Part shown: positions 22,838-30,320 of the stretch, piece by piece
Layout: the number at the start of each line of letters is the position of its first letter
Position numbering within the stretch: position 1 is the stretch's first letter
From: a virus
IMG/VR virus record: IMGVR_UViG_3300021961_007393
Location: 1-37,580 of that record
DNA: 37,580 bases
Direction: 5' to 3' (one strand)
Position numbers and translations under genes: made by a program
The notes under the pieces: model-generated
The model's input: only the letters and a program-made list of their open reading frames with translations
Databases searched by the model: none
What the model was told of the DNA's origin: nothing

Positions 22838-25353
22838 GCGAAAAAATCCTCTAGTGATGAAACCTTTTGTATTCTCCAACCAATACAATCGAGGATAATT
22901 TTTAGAGGTTCAACAAATGACTTATCGAACTGAAGATCAAAGTCGATGTATTCATCAGCACCAATTTCCTTTGGCAATGCATTAATGAATGCGATGGTGT
23001 TATTTCTAAATGGATTAGGTTGTTTCAAATAACAAAACTTGATCTTCTCGCCTTCCTTGATCGTTTCGTATTTCTTATTTAGTCTCTTCTCATTGATTAG
23101 ATGATTATAGATCAATGCACCTTTCACATGAATTGGTGTACCTTTCTTGAAGATATCTTTGGCGTCGGCATACTGCGTGGTTCCATTTACGCTGCGAGGA
23201 AAGGAAATTTCTTCAATCGGCAATCTACTAAACTCTTCGCGGAAGCTGTCAATGAAGTCAATCATTGTGTTCTCATCCTTCTCCATGATCACCTTGAGTG
23301 CTTCCTTAATCTTCTCGCGGCACGCATACGGAGTTGATGATTTGACTGCCTCAAGACCCATGATCTTGAGTTTGGGTTCAGCGTACTCAACACCCTCGCT
23401 GTTATACACATTGAGAATATATCTTTTCTTGGCAGTCCAGATTGCACGATCAGCCAGCGACTCTCGTTTCATCTGCATCTTCTGAGCATAGGCATTGACA
23501 TAAGTTGCCAGCTCTGAATATGAATCATCAATGACTTTCTGTAGTCGCTCTTCACAGACTTTATCAAGTAAACGAATCACACGCTTCTTATCGCTGGTAT
23601 CCAGTTTCATCTGCTTGACCAGACCAGATAGATTCAGATAGATTGAGTCGGTGTCAGAAGCAATGACATAATCCTTCTTAGTCTTGAGAAGATTGTTTAG
23701 ATATTCGTTCATCTTCTTCTCAATCCAGCGAATAGACAACTGACCTGCAGTGGTGACTGCTTCAGCCATCGCAACGTCAAAGAATCGGAAGTATTGATTA
23801 CCAATCGCACCATACGCAGAGTTTAGTGTGACCTTCTTTGCCAACTGCAGGTTAGTGTATCTTGAGATCTCTTTCTCCAGATACTCTACTTGGTTTGGAT
23901 CATCCTTGACCTTTTGTATTTTCTTCTGCGCCTGTAGCGCAAGTTTCTTATAGCGCGAACGATCTTGATACATGCTGTCCATGATCTCGCCCAATAGCCC
24001 CTGCTTATTGGTACGGAAGAACTGATAGTTGGGAGTGACAGTTGCTTTCTGTTCCTTGAGGAATTCTAGATCCTTGGTCTGATCTAGCAGAGATTGCACG
24101 TTGACTTTGGTTGCGTGCATTTCAGTGGAATACTTCTCAGGCTTGATCAGTGTTTCCATTGAGATATTGTACTGCATGATTAGATGCGGATACAGTGAGT
24201 TTAGATCGAACGACGCAACCCAATCATGCGATCCAACTTGCGGATCCTTGACATACGCACCTTCGTACGCAGAGTGCTTCACGCCACGCTTCATCTGCGG
24301 AATGACAATGTTCTTCTTCTTTAGATGATTGTAGATGATCGCATCCCACATGCGCACCTGAGTAAACACATCTTCGTAGTTCACCTTGTTGTCATACGCC
24401 AGAGTCAGCGCCAACTCAATCAATCTGCCTTTGTCGTTGAGTCTCTCTACCAGTTCCACGTCACGGATGTTATACTCCATGAACTTCTGATAATCTTTCC
24501 TGTAGAGATTTTGTAGACTTTCGTATTCTGAATAATCCAACTTGCGCTCACCCAATTCAGAGAACGCAATGTGATCCAGACGATATGACTCTTGCGGAGT
24601 GAAGGAATACTTCTTATACAGATCCAGATAATCTAGCGTAGAGATGCCATAGATGTCATAGCACAGCTGCTCACGATTCATCATGAACACTTCACGCTCA
24701 TTGATCTTTTTCCAAGGTGAGATTAGATTGGCTTTATCCTCACCTAGAACACGAACAATGCGGCGAAGCAGATACGGAACGTCAAAAAACTTTACGTTCC
24801 ATCCTGTGATAACATCAGGATAACGTACAGACCAACAATCAATAAAACGAGAAAGTAACTCACGCTCATCTTTGCACCTATAATAAATGACACCCTCTGC
24901 AGGTGTGTAATCACCTAAACCAAACGATGTGATCTGCTTGCCTTGCTTGATTGTAATGGCAATGACCTCATCAATGGCTTCCCTTGGATCAGGGAATCCG
25001 TTCTCAGAACTGACCTCAATATCCAAATAAGTTACATTGACTGAATCGCGATCCCAGAAAATATCTTCTGGGTATTCATCAGCAATGAACGCATACTCAT
25101 AGCGATTGTTCCCATAGATTGGGAATGTATCAACTTCTTTGTATCGCTCAAGGAATTCGCGACAGTCAGAAATATTCCCAGGTTCAATTGGCTCTACATA
25201 TTCACCATTGAGAGTGCGATACTCTGACTTGCTCTTTGCGGGAACAAAGAAAGTTGGACGATACTCTACGCGACGAGCAAAGTGTTTGCCGTCTTCGATG
25301 CCGCGATAGAGTATGAATCGTCCGTAGAGCTGTATGTTTGTGTAAAACTTCAT
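22834..25353 (-). CDS. 43: DNA polymerase, family B, T4 gp43-like
   Basis: Replicative polymerase with proofreading. The 839 residues carry Exo I (YLDIEVSS, Asp111/Glu113, nearly the T4 numbers), Exo II (ITGWNVKFFDVPYL), Exo III (YNIRDVELV, Asp298), polymerase motif A (SFDLNSLYPHLI, Asp383), motif B (KKVTLNSAYGAIGNQ, about 506-520) and motif C (ASDTDSIY, Asp567/Asp569). The C-terminus IQKVSSLEDFFA is a plausible clamp-binding end, like that of T4 gp43. It overlaps the Sm-like gene by 4 bases. A strong promoter lies about 45 bases upstream. T4 gp43 is slightly longer (898). Confidence 0.97.
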   Translation of the reverse strand: MKFYTNIQLYGRFILYRGIEDGKHFARRVEYRPTFFVPAKSKSEYRTLNGEYVEPIEPGNISDCREFLERYKEVDTFPIYGNNRYEYAFIADEYPEDIFWDRDSVNVTYLDIEVSSENGFPDPREAIDEVIAITIKQGKQITSFGLGDYTPAEGVIYYRCKDERELLSRFIDCWSVRYPDVITGWNVKFFDVPYLLRRIVRVLGEDKANLISPWKKINEREVFMMNREQLCYDIYGISTLDYLDLYKKYSFTPQESYRLDHIAFSELGERKLDYSEYESLQNLYRKDYQKFMEYNIRDVELVERLNDKGRLIELALTLAYDNKVNYEDVFTQVRMWDAIIYNHLKKKNIVIPQMKRGVKHSAYEGAYVKDPQVGSHDWVASFDLNSLYPHLIMQYNISMETLIKPEKYSTEMHATKVNVQSLLDQTKDLEFLKEQKATVTPNYQFFRTNKQGLLGEIMDSMYQDRSRYKKLALQAQKKIQKVKDDPNQVEYLEKEISRYTNLQLAKKVTLNSAYGAIGNQYFRFFDVAMAEAVTTAGQLSIRWIEKKMNEYLNNLLKTKKDYVIASDTDSIYLNLSGLVKQMKLDTSDKKRVIRLLDKVCEERLQKVIDDSYSELATYVNAYAQKMQMKRESLADRAIWTAKKRYILNVYNSEGVEYAEPKLKIMGLEAVKSSTPYACREKIKEALKVIMEKDENTMIDFIDSFREEFSRLPIEEISFPRSVNGTTQYADAKDIFKKGTPIHVKGALIYNHLINEKRLNKKYETIKEGEKIKFCYLKQPNPFRNNTIAFINALPKEIGADEYIDFDLQFDKSFVEPLKIILDCIGWRIQKVSSLEDFFA

Positions 25354-25643
25354 CCAGTAATCAATGTCTTGGGCGGAGTAACAATTCCTCCAAAGACAGT
25401 ATTATACTGGTTCTTCATGTTGTCGTCAACTTCTTCTAGGACTACAATCTTGTCTAGTGGAATCTTGACTGGTTCATTCACATATGGCATGAAAGGCAAG
25501 AAGCCCATTGCCATTCTACCGTCGTTTGTTTGCTGTAATGCGACGACCACGGGGTTTTTTAGTGTTAGAAACTTTTCTGTTTCGCTCACCACTTCTCCCA
25601 GCACTTCTTCGGCTGTCACTAACTTTGCTGCTTTTACGCTCAT
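25350..25643 (-). CDS. Sm/Hfq-like small protein upstream of gp43
   Basis: A 97-residue protein with the strand order of an Sm-fold barrel: GEVVSETEKFLTLKNPVVVAL, then GRMAMGFLPFMP, then KIPLDKIVVLEEV. I recall proteins of this type next to gene 43 in T4-like cyanophages. Sm-like proteins bind RNA as rings, so a role in post-transcriptional control of early genes is possible. It overlaps gp43 by 4 bases (ATGA) and is itself overlapped out of frame by the tail of the upstream ORF. The gp43 promoter lies in its 3' part. Confidence 0.7.
   Translation of the reverse strand: MSVKAAKLVTAEEVLGEVVSETEKFLTLKNPVVVALQQTNDGRMAMGFLPFMPYVNEPVKIPLDKIVVLEEVDDNMKNQYNTVFGGIVTPPKTLITG
25401..25429 (-). promoter_or_regulatory. 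Strong sigma70 promoter for gene 43
   Basis: TTGACG and TATAAT separated by 17 bases on the minus strand, inside the Sm-like gene. The predicted start is near 25394, about 40 bases before the polymerase ATG. Confidence 0.7.
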
Positions 25644-25833
25644 TGATTTTCCTTTGTGTTGCTTTTAGATATTTGACAATGTCTTTGCGTTTGATCAATT
25701 CACCATCGCAATAATACTGATCAAACTTCATTGTCCAAAGTTCATAATCAGTTTGTAAGTACATGCCAGGAGCATCTAAGATCTCCCGTCCATGTTCCCG
25801 TAAGAGTTTCTTTAAATCCGATAGGCTATGCAT
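25516..25833 (-). CDS. Small protein with basic tail, directly after the tRNA
   Basis: A 105-residue ORF. Residues 1-65 look like a small folded domain (SLSDLKKLLREHG, YELWTMKFDQYYCDGELIKR) and have no competing reading frame. Residues 66-105 are almost only Arg, Lys, Ser, Gly and Asn and are read out of frame through 128 bases of the Sm-like gene. The ATG at 25833 is just 4 bases (TTTT) from the encoded CCA end of the tRNA, and no ribosome-binding site is seen; a later in-frame ATG at 25764 is an alternative. I do not recognise the family; the tail suggests nucleic-acid binding. Confidence 0.55.
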   Translation of the reverse strand: MHSLSDLKKLLREHGREILDAPGMYLQTDYELWTMKFDQYYCDGELIKRKDIVKYLKATQRKINERKSSKVSDSRRSAGRSGERNRKVSNTKKPRGRRITANKRR

Positions 25834-25837
25834 AAAA

Positions 25838-25912
25838 TGGTAGCGGGGGATGGAGTTGCACCACCGACCTCTGGATTATGAGTCCAGCGTTCTGCTACTG
25901 AACTACCCCGCA
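25838..25912 (-). tRNA. tRNA with CAT anticodon (Met-type, CCA encoded)
   Basis: Cloverleaf on the minus strand: acceptor GCGGGG/CCCCGC preceded by an unpaired T1 opposite T72, T8-A9, D-stem GTTC/GAAC, anticodon stem CTGGA/TCCAG with loop CTCATAA (anticodon at 25878-25880), T-stem GGTGG/CCATC, then A73 and CCA. The open 1-72 position is a feature of bacterial initiator tRNAs, but the anticodon stem lacks their three G-C pairs. The D-loop AGTAGCA lacks the usual GG, and the T-loop TGCAACT has G where U55 is normal. It could be elongator Met, a lysidine-type Ile tRNA, or an initiator-like tRNA. Confidence 0.85.
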
Positions 25913-25917
25913 ATTAT

Positions 25918-26118
25918 TCATTCATCAACTTCAGCATCACGATAATGCTGGTCGGATCTACGATTCTTAAATGCTACATGATTAGCATGCGCTTCAACAA
26001 ACATACGTCTTAGTGCACCTGCTTGGTGCGCATCGGCGCCACGCACTTCACCCATAGTCAATGCTCGCTTGAGCACACGTGGCAACTTTGCCTTATGAAA
26101 ATCCGAACGATTAGCCAT
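25918..26118 (-). CDS. Small conserved phage protein
   Basis: A 66-residue protein beginning MANRSDFHKAKLPRVLKR and containing AGALRRMFVEAHANHVAF. The pattern matches from memory a small protein of T4-like cyanophages and relatives, of unknown function. It is basic and mostly helical with two to three histidines. It overlaps the glycosyltransferase gene upstream by 8 bases, and the tRNA gene starts 5 bases after its stop. Confidence 0.68.
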   Translation of the reverse strand: MANRSDFHKAKLPRVLKRALTMGEVRGADAHQAGALRRMFVEAHANHVAFKNRRSDQHYRDAEVDE

Positions 26119-26824
26119 TCAACACCTCTTCACATTTACGCCAAAATCTTTCTTTCTGACCTTCTATTCTAATCTGGAAGTTGTGAAAAAACAATTCTTT
26201 TTCAGCAGTTCCGTATGTAGTACCCAATCCATAAACTGGCATACCATCAGCAAGTGCCCAGTGTGGTGGTTGATCACCTTCCCACGCATATCTTTGTGGT
26301 GGACTTTCGAATTTCAAAGGCATGTACAATTCAACTGGTATGTCAAATTCTTCGGCTTTGTAAGTCCACTCTTCTGTGACATCTCCTCGCTGATTCTCAT
26401 ATGAAGATGGCATCCCCATTTTCTGGTATGACTCTGCTGACATTGCAACACAAGATGGTGCTGCAAAAACATGTTGATTGTTTTGTATATGGTTGGATCG
26501 CTGTGCATTACCCATCAACTTTCCATCAGCAGCACCTTGTATAAACAAATCAATGGCATCTTCATGTAGAGGAATAGCATCAATATCCAAGAAGAAGATT
26601 ACATCATGCTCCATTTGTTTTGGAATGTCATGCTCTGCCATTGGTGGGCACTTATATCCATTGATTGCCCAGAAGTAGTCATATGCAACTCCTGGCGGCA
26701 CATCAACTTTAATGATATAGTGCTTCACTTTACTCTTATTGTATTTCTCAACCACTGACTTTTGAAGACCAACCGTCTTCATATCGACATTGTCCATAAA
26801 GAAAGAAACTATGCACGGATTCAT
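26111..26824 (-). CDS. Glycosyltransferase-like protein with DxD motif
   Basis: About 237 residues starting MNPCIVSFFMDNV. HDVIFFLDIDAIPLHEDAI holds a clear Asp-x-Asp on a hydrophobic strand, as in nucleotide-sugar transferases of the GT-A fold. Later motifs include FAAPSCVAMS and ALADGMPVYGLGTTYG. No membrane segment is present. The ATG at 26824 overlaps the previous stop (ATGA); an in-frame upstream codon at 26836 is less likely. It follows directly on another glycosyltransferase gene, so the two probably act on the same pathway. Confidence 0.68.
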   Translation of the reverse strand: MNPCIVSFFMDNVDMKTVGLQKSVVEKYNKSKVKHYIIKVDVPPGVAYDYFWAINGYKCPPMAEHDIPKQMEHDVIFFLDIDAIPLHEDAIDLFIQGAADGKLMGNAQRSNHIQNNQHVFAAPSCVAMSAESYQKMGMPSSYENQRGDVTEEWTYKAEEFDIPVELYMPLKFESPPQRYAWEGDQPPHWALADGMPVYGLGTTYGTAEKELFFHNFQIRIEGQKERFWRKCEEVLNG

Positions 26825-27570
26825 ATTGCTCTCCAAGGTAAATTACCATTGTGTCTTCTTAGCATCTCAGCATTACCTTTCTCAAAGAATTCTCTTTGCA
26901 CCGAGAGACCTGTGTTACCAACTCTATATTTCACTGTGTAGTCGCGAGTGGTATCGTACTTCAAGTTATTTTGCTTGTGCATCAACACAGTGGCAATTGC
27001 GCGATCAATCTCCATCTGTCCTGGCTCACGAAACTTGCGATACCAAACAGGAGAGATTCCAACAGCCACTTGCTTCTTAATGAAGTAACAATTCACATCC
27101 ACGAAATAATCTTCTGGGTGTAGGATACTTGCCCACAGCCCAAGACTCTCGCAGTCATCATTGCAGATGTATAAACCGTTTTCGTCAATGATCTTGCGGA
27201 AAGAAAATGCCCAGTCTAAATTCTTTTCTTGCACCAACTTTACTAGACTCTCAACGTGATTGGGTTCCAGCACATTGTCTTCATCCAGCCACATATGAAA
27301 GTCGCCATCAGCAAAATAGGTGGCTGCGCCATAAACGCGATGACCATTGTAGCGATCAATACCAGTAGGATACGGCAGAACGCAGACGTGCTCATCTGGC
27401 AACGTTGGGAAACGTAGGTGATTGTAAACAGATACTGACTTTTCCAAACGCTCTTTGCCGTCAACGACAACGATATGTTCTATGTTCTCATAGGTTTGCT
27501 CACGCACCGAAGTGATGCAGTGAGCGAGCATTGGATTACCAGTTGTTGGTGTAATTATACTAACTTTCAC
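26821..27570 (-). CDS. Glycosyltransferase family 2
   Basis: A 249-residue GT-A-fold enzyme: MKVSIITPTTGNPM and SVREQTYENIEHIVVVDG are the typical GT2 opening, and FHMWLDEDNVLEPNHV carries the acidic metal-binding motif (Asp-Glu-Asp). NDDCESLGLWASILHPED follows in the acceptor half. It has its own strong promoter about 30 bases upstream, inside the DUF1289 gene, and overlaps both neighbours by 4 bases. Donor and acceptor are unknown; the dTDP-rhamnose made by the cassette at 12013-17243 is a possible donor. Confidence 0.82.
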   Translation of the reverse strand: MKVSIITPTTGNPMLAHCITSVREQTYENIEHIVVVDGKERLEKSVSVYNHLRFPTLPDEHVCVLPYPTGIDRYNGHRVYGAATYFADGDFHMWLDEDNVLEPNHVESLVKLVQEKNLDWAFSFRKIIDENGLYICNDDCESLGLWASILHPEDYFVDVNCYFIKKQVAVGISPVWYRKFREPGQMEIDRAIATVLMHKQNNLKYDTTRDYTVKYRVGNTGLSVQREFFEKGNAEMLRRHNGNLPWRAI

Positions 27571-27767
27571 GTGTTTGCTTTACTCAATTCACATCTTCTC
27601 ATTATATAGTCTCTCTCCTCCAAAGTCAAACGAATCCAGCCTGATATTTCGTCAAGCGTGCGAAAACAGCCAGTACACACGTTCTGGCTGTCAAGTTTGC
27701 ATACTCTAATACAAGGAGATTTATGATAGACTAAAATGGTCTTTCCTTTTGTTGTTCTTCTACCCAA
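27567..27767 (-). CDS. DUF1289-family cysteine-rich protein
   Basis: A 66-residue protein with HKSPCIRVCKLDSQNVCTGC followed by FRTLDEISGW and LTLEER, the signature of DUF1289, a family mainly known from proteobacteria. Four cysteines (19, 23, 31, 34) probably bind zinc or a small iron-sulfur cluster. The ATG at 27767 overlaps the upstream gene by 37 bases, and the first 12 residues look unlike the family. An AAGGA stands 6 bases before an in-frame ATT at codon 11, so a rare ATT start is conceivable. The gene may have come from a host chromosome. Confidence 0.78.
   Translation of the reverse strand: MGRRTTKGKTILVYHKSPCIRVCKLDSQNVCTGCFRTLDEISGWIRLTLEERDYIMRRCELSKANT
27601..27629 (-). promoter_or_regulatory. 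Strong sigma70 promoter for the glycosyltransferase pair
   Basis: TTGACT and TATAAT with a 17-base spacer on the minus strand, near the end of the DUF1289 gene; predicted start about 24 bases before the ATG at 27570. Confidence 0.65.
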
Positions 27768-28315
27768 TCAATCTGCTCTGGTTCAGCCACATCTCCGTTC
27801 CAGTTTCCTACAACATGTGGACGATCAGGGAATGATTCTTCTTCAACGATCATCTTATCTATCTTATCAAAGACTTCGTTGAAGCGATCTTGCTCATCAT
27901 TCCCGCTGAGCAATTCATATGCAGCGAACACACGAATGTCGCCCTGATCATGCTCTGGGAACTCATTCAAATATTTAGCCAGATAATCGCGTGCCTGTTG
28001 AATCTCTGCTTCGCGTTCTCTGTTAACCTTAGCAATCAAGTCCCAGTTCGCCTTAGTGGCTTGCTCAAATTCAGCAGCCGCAGCCATGCCCCTTTCCCAG
28101 CTGCGATTCCACTCATCCTTGGTGACTTTCTCAAAGGTGCGGAACAGTTTATCAAACTTCATCTGATAAAGTTCTTCCAGACCCAGGACCACGTTTGAGA
28201 TTGCATCCTTGGTTAGATTTTCATTTTCCACCACATTCTCAAACAGAACCTTGAGATCATCAACAATTTGCCAGCAGCCCATAATCTGCTGCTCAAGATC
28301 AAAACGATCAGTCAT
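27731..28315 (-). CDS. Conserved hypothetical acidic protein
   Basis: A 194-residue acidic helical protein starting MTDRFDLEQQIMGCWQIVDD, with DEWNRSWERGMAAAAEFEQA in the centre and a tail containing PHVVGNWNGDVAEPEQIDW. I recall similar proteins among small early genes of T4-like aquatic phages; no function is known. It overlaps the previous gene at a single base. No membrane segment or cofactor motif is seen. Confidence 0.65.
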   Translation of the reverse strand: MTDRFDLEQQIMGCWQIVDDLKVLFENVVENENLTKDAISNVVLGLEELYQMKFDKLFRTFEKVTKDEWNRSWERGMAAAAEFEQATKANWDLIAKVNREREAEIQQARDYLAKYLNEFPEHDQGDIRVFAAYELLSGNDEQDRFNEVFDKIDKMIVEEESFPDRPHVVGNWNGDVAEPEQIDWVEEQQKERPF

Positions 28316-28623
28316 TAGTTTCTCCTCATGGTGGCGACCTCAATCGCCTGTTGCTCATCAATGATCGGCACAGCGTTGGACTTATGCATAGTCGCAATGC
28401 CCTTGACTAATGTGCCAGTGTACTTGGTGCTCTCCGTGCGCTCTGTGTTATGCGCAGAAGTAGACAACGAAGGTATTGAACGATCGTATGTCTTGTACTT
28501 CGGCATCGGCGCAGGATCATACAGCGCAGCCTGTTGACTCTTGGTCAACTTCTTGGCTACATTAGCAGGATTGACCTTGCGCTTCTTTTTGTGCTTGAAG
28601 CGAGTGTTTGTATAGACCATCAT
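28315..28623 (-). CDS. Small basic conserved phage protein
   Basis: A 102-residue protein with a basic N-terminus (FKHKKKRKVNPANVAKK), a Pro/Ser/Thr-rich middle and the ending DEQQAIEVATMRRN. The last motif recurs in small early proteins of aquatic T4-like phages. Two adjacent ATG codons (28623, 28620) could start it. It is joined to both neighbours by one- to four-base overlaps. Function unknown; probably nucleic-acid or ribosome associated from its charge. Confidence 0.62.
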   Translation of the reverse strand: MMVYTNTRFKHKKKRKVNPANVAKKLTKSQQAALYDPAPMPKYKTYDRSIPSLSTSAHNTERTESTKYTGTLVKGIATMHKSNAVPIIDEQQAIEVATMRRN

Positions 28624-28823
28624 AACTCACATGCTCCATTCTTTTCATAAAAGTATCGAATGAATTCTTCTTCACACTCGTCCTCTTCACCAAAGAACAC
28701 AGGCTCCCAAGTTTCGCCATAAAGTCTTTCCCACTGGGTTCCTTCCATGTTGCAACGATACACGACACCGTATTCAGTTTCGATGATTCTTGACTTGATA
28801 ATCTTGTCTGTCTTAAAACGCAT
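28620..28823 (-). CDS. Small acidic hypothetical protein
   Basis: A 67-residue protein (MRFKTDKIIKSRIIETEYG, later EEDECEEEFIRYFYEK). The ATG at 28823 is preferred over a GTG one codon earlier because it forms a TGATG junction with the previous gene and has GGAG 7 bases upstream. No family recognised; the coupling within the small-gene run supports expression. Confidence 0.58.
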   Translation of the reverse strand: MRFKTDKIIKSRIIETEYGVVYRCNMEGTQWERLYGETWEPVFFGEEDECEEEFIRYFYEKNGACEL

Positions 28824-28990
28824 CACTCAACTCCAAAATGATTTTTTATTTTTTCTTCATATTGCCAAGGAACAATATCAATACACTCCCGAATAATCAA
28901 CTCGGCGAACATCTCTAGGGAAAAATCTTCAGTGCAGTAATCACCATTGTATCCGCAATATTCCGCAAGTTCTCTAATTCGTTCGTTCAT
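28823..28990 (-). CDS. Small conserved phage protein (55 residues)
   Basis: Starts MNERIRELAEYCGYNGDY and continues LEMFAELIIRECIDIVPW. This pattern (RIRELAE, then FAELIIRECI) matches from memory a small protein repeated in many T4-like cyanophages and relatives. It overlaps the upstream gene by 4 bases (ATGA) and the downstream gene by one base, so it lies in a translationally coupled chain. Function unknown. Confidence 0.72.
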   Translation of the reverse strand: MNERIRELAEYCGYNGDYCTEDFSLEMFAELIIRECIDIVPWQYEEKIKNHFGVE

Positions 28991-29181
28991 AAATTTTTCA
29001 TCGCACTTTCTAGATAATACCTGAGCGTCATATCCTTACACATGGAAGGAACATCGAGCCATTCTGGACTGAGTTCAAACTGACATCCATCTTTCCAACT
29101 ATTATACTTGACAAAGTGTGCATAGGCAAGCAAATGTTCTCGCTTGCGTGGATTGTATGGAATACGAACGTGAGTTTTCAT
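28987..29181 (-). CDS. Small hypothetical protein (64 residues)
   Basis: Starts MKTHVRIPYNPRKREHLLAY and ends YYLESAMKNL. The ATG at 29181 is used because a longer reading only repeats sequence of the upstream gene in another frame. It has one base between it and the upstream stop and a 4-base overlap with the next gene. A possible sigma70 promoter (TTGCCT-17-TATAAT, 29101-29129) lies inside it and could serve the downstream small genes. No family recognised. Confidence 0.6.
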   Translation of the reverse strand: MKTHVRIPYNPRKREHLLAYAHFVKYNSWKDGCQFELSPEWLDVPSMCKDMTLRYYLESAMKNL

Positions 29182-29182
29182 T

Positions 29183-29836
29183 TCAATCCCAAAGATTCTG
29201 ATAATACTTGCCGAACAAACGGAAACCGTTGCGCATGCGCTCCTCGTGACGCTCCTGGTCATCTAGAGTCCAGTCATTGTCGTGTTCGAGGACATCATGG
29301 GTGCGTGACTCAAACGCAAAGATCATTTCGTTCAGCACCCAGTCCCAACGACGGAAGTGATTGTTGTCAACATCCCACTCGTTTTGTTTTGGTGCGCAAG
29401 AAGTGCTACGCAGTTCCTCGGGTACATCCTCGTCGTCAATCAGAGGTGAACCGTGCTGCGTCGCCTGCAACTGTACCAGCATCGGATGAATGATGTGCGC
29501 TAGAGTATTATCCATTGACCAAGTATCGTACTTGTCAATGCGAACCTTGATCTTGCGCTTTCTCTTGCTGTCAATCCAAAACAGAAACTTGTACAGCCAT
29601 GTCTCGTAATACTCGCGCTCTTTGACCCTCTGCATCAGATTGTTGAGTTCATCGAGATTGAAATTATTCTCGGGTGAGATTCTGCCGTAGGCAAGCCACT
29701 CGCCCAACTTGTAAACATAGTCAGGCTTCTCCATATAGGTGGTAGTCTTGTCACGAAATTTTGTCCAGAAACAGATCCACTCAGCGAGCTGATACGGACC
29801 AAACCAGTTCTTGTAAGGACCAATATAAACTTTCAT
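29183..29836 (-). CDS. Conserved T4-like phage protein, unknown function
   Basis: A 217-residue protein with many Trp and acidic residues. The segments VRIDKYDTWSMDNTLAHII, IDDEDVPEELRST and FRRWDWVLNEMIFAFE match from memory a well conserved but unnamed family in T4-like aquatic phages. The clustered Asp/Glu and His residues could bind metal. It lies one base after a small membrane protein gene. Probably an early protein. Confidence 0.72.
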   Translation of the reverse strand: MKVYIGPYKNWFGPYQLAEWICFWTKFRDKTTTYMEKPDYVYKLGEWLAYGRISPENNFNLDELNNLMQRVKEREYYETWLYKFLFWIDSKRKRKIKVRIDKYDTWSMDNTLAHIIHPMLVQLQATQHGSPLIDDEDVPEELRSTSCAPKQNEWDVDNNHFRRWDWVLNEMIFAFESRTHDVLEHDNDWTLDDQERHEERMRNGFRLFGKYYQNLWD

Positions 29837-29837
29837 T

Positions 29838-30011
29838 TTATTCCCAATATCCCAAATAGTTAGCCAGAAGCCATGTGATCGTGGACAAGAAAACTGTCAC
29901 AATCATTTCAAATGTACCAAAAGATGCCGCCAACGAAACACCAATACCAACGCAAACACCAGTCATCAAAATGACTAGCCGAACCATCAACGATGTCATC
30001 GTGTTACTCAT
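29838..30011 (-). CDS. Small membrane protein (57 residues)
   Basis: MSNTMTSLMVRLVILMTGVC begins a hydrophobic protein with two likely membrane helices (about residues 8-30 and 34-53) ending ANYLGYWE. It follows the zinc-ribbon gene after one base and precedes the next gene by one base. Small two-helix proteins of this kind are often found among early phage genes, for example as holin-like or superinfection-exclusion proteins, but nothing fixes its job. Confidence 0.6.
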   Translation of the reverse strand: MSNTMTSLMVRLVILMTGVCVGIGVSLAASFGTFEMIVTVFLSTITWLLANYLGYWE

Positions 30012-30012
30012 G

Positions 30013-30213
30013 TTAATCTCCAGAATATTTCAGCACCACGAATGATTGTACCGTATGTTTACAAGAAGGGCAAGAGAAAATCATGATATCTTTGCCGTCA
30101 ATGTCTTCTTGAATGTCAAGAAATTCAACTATATCAGCTGGCTTCCATTCACTACAGAATTGGCAGTGAACGTGAGCTGTCGGCGCAGGACCATCGATGT
30201 CTTCGTCGTTCAC
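30013..30213 (-). CDS. Zinc-ribbon protein (66 residues, GTG start)
   Basis: The product begins NDEDIDGPAPTAHVHCQFC after a GTG-encoded Met and has two Cys-x2-Cys pairs (Cys17/Cys20 and Cys48/Cys51), the pattern of a small zinc ribbon. The GTG at 30213 overlaps the stop of the upstream micro-gene by 4 bases (GTGA). A longer reading to 30429 exists but runs out of frame through two other small genes and has no family-like sequence, so I reject it. Probably a nucleic-acid or protein-binding regulator. Confidence 0.66.
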   Translation of the reverse strand: MNDEDIDGPAPTAHVHCQFCSEWKPADIVEFLDIQEDIDGKDIMIFSCPSCKHTVQSFVVLKYSGD

Positions 30214-30320
30214 ACCAGACCCCAGAACTGCAGGACATACTTGACGTCCCGAAAAAGAATCGGGACAGCATAAAGAACCAGCAATCCGTAGATTGCCAGT
30301 CGAATGAGTACAAGTGTCAT
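30210..30320 (-). CDS. Micro-protein with one membrane helix (36 residues)
   Basis: MTLVLIRLAIYGLLVLYAV followed by PILFRDVKYVLQFWGLV. One hydrophobic segment covers residues 2-22. ATGA overlap with the gene upstream and GTGA overlap with the gene downstream argue that it is translated. No family recognised. Confidence 0.5.
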   Translation of the reverse strand: MTLVLIRLAIYGLLVLYAVPILFRDVKYVLQFWGLV

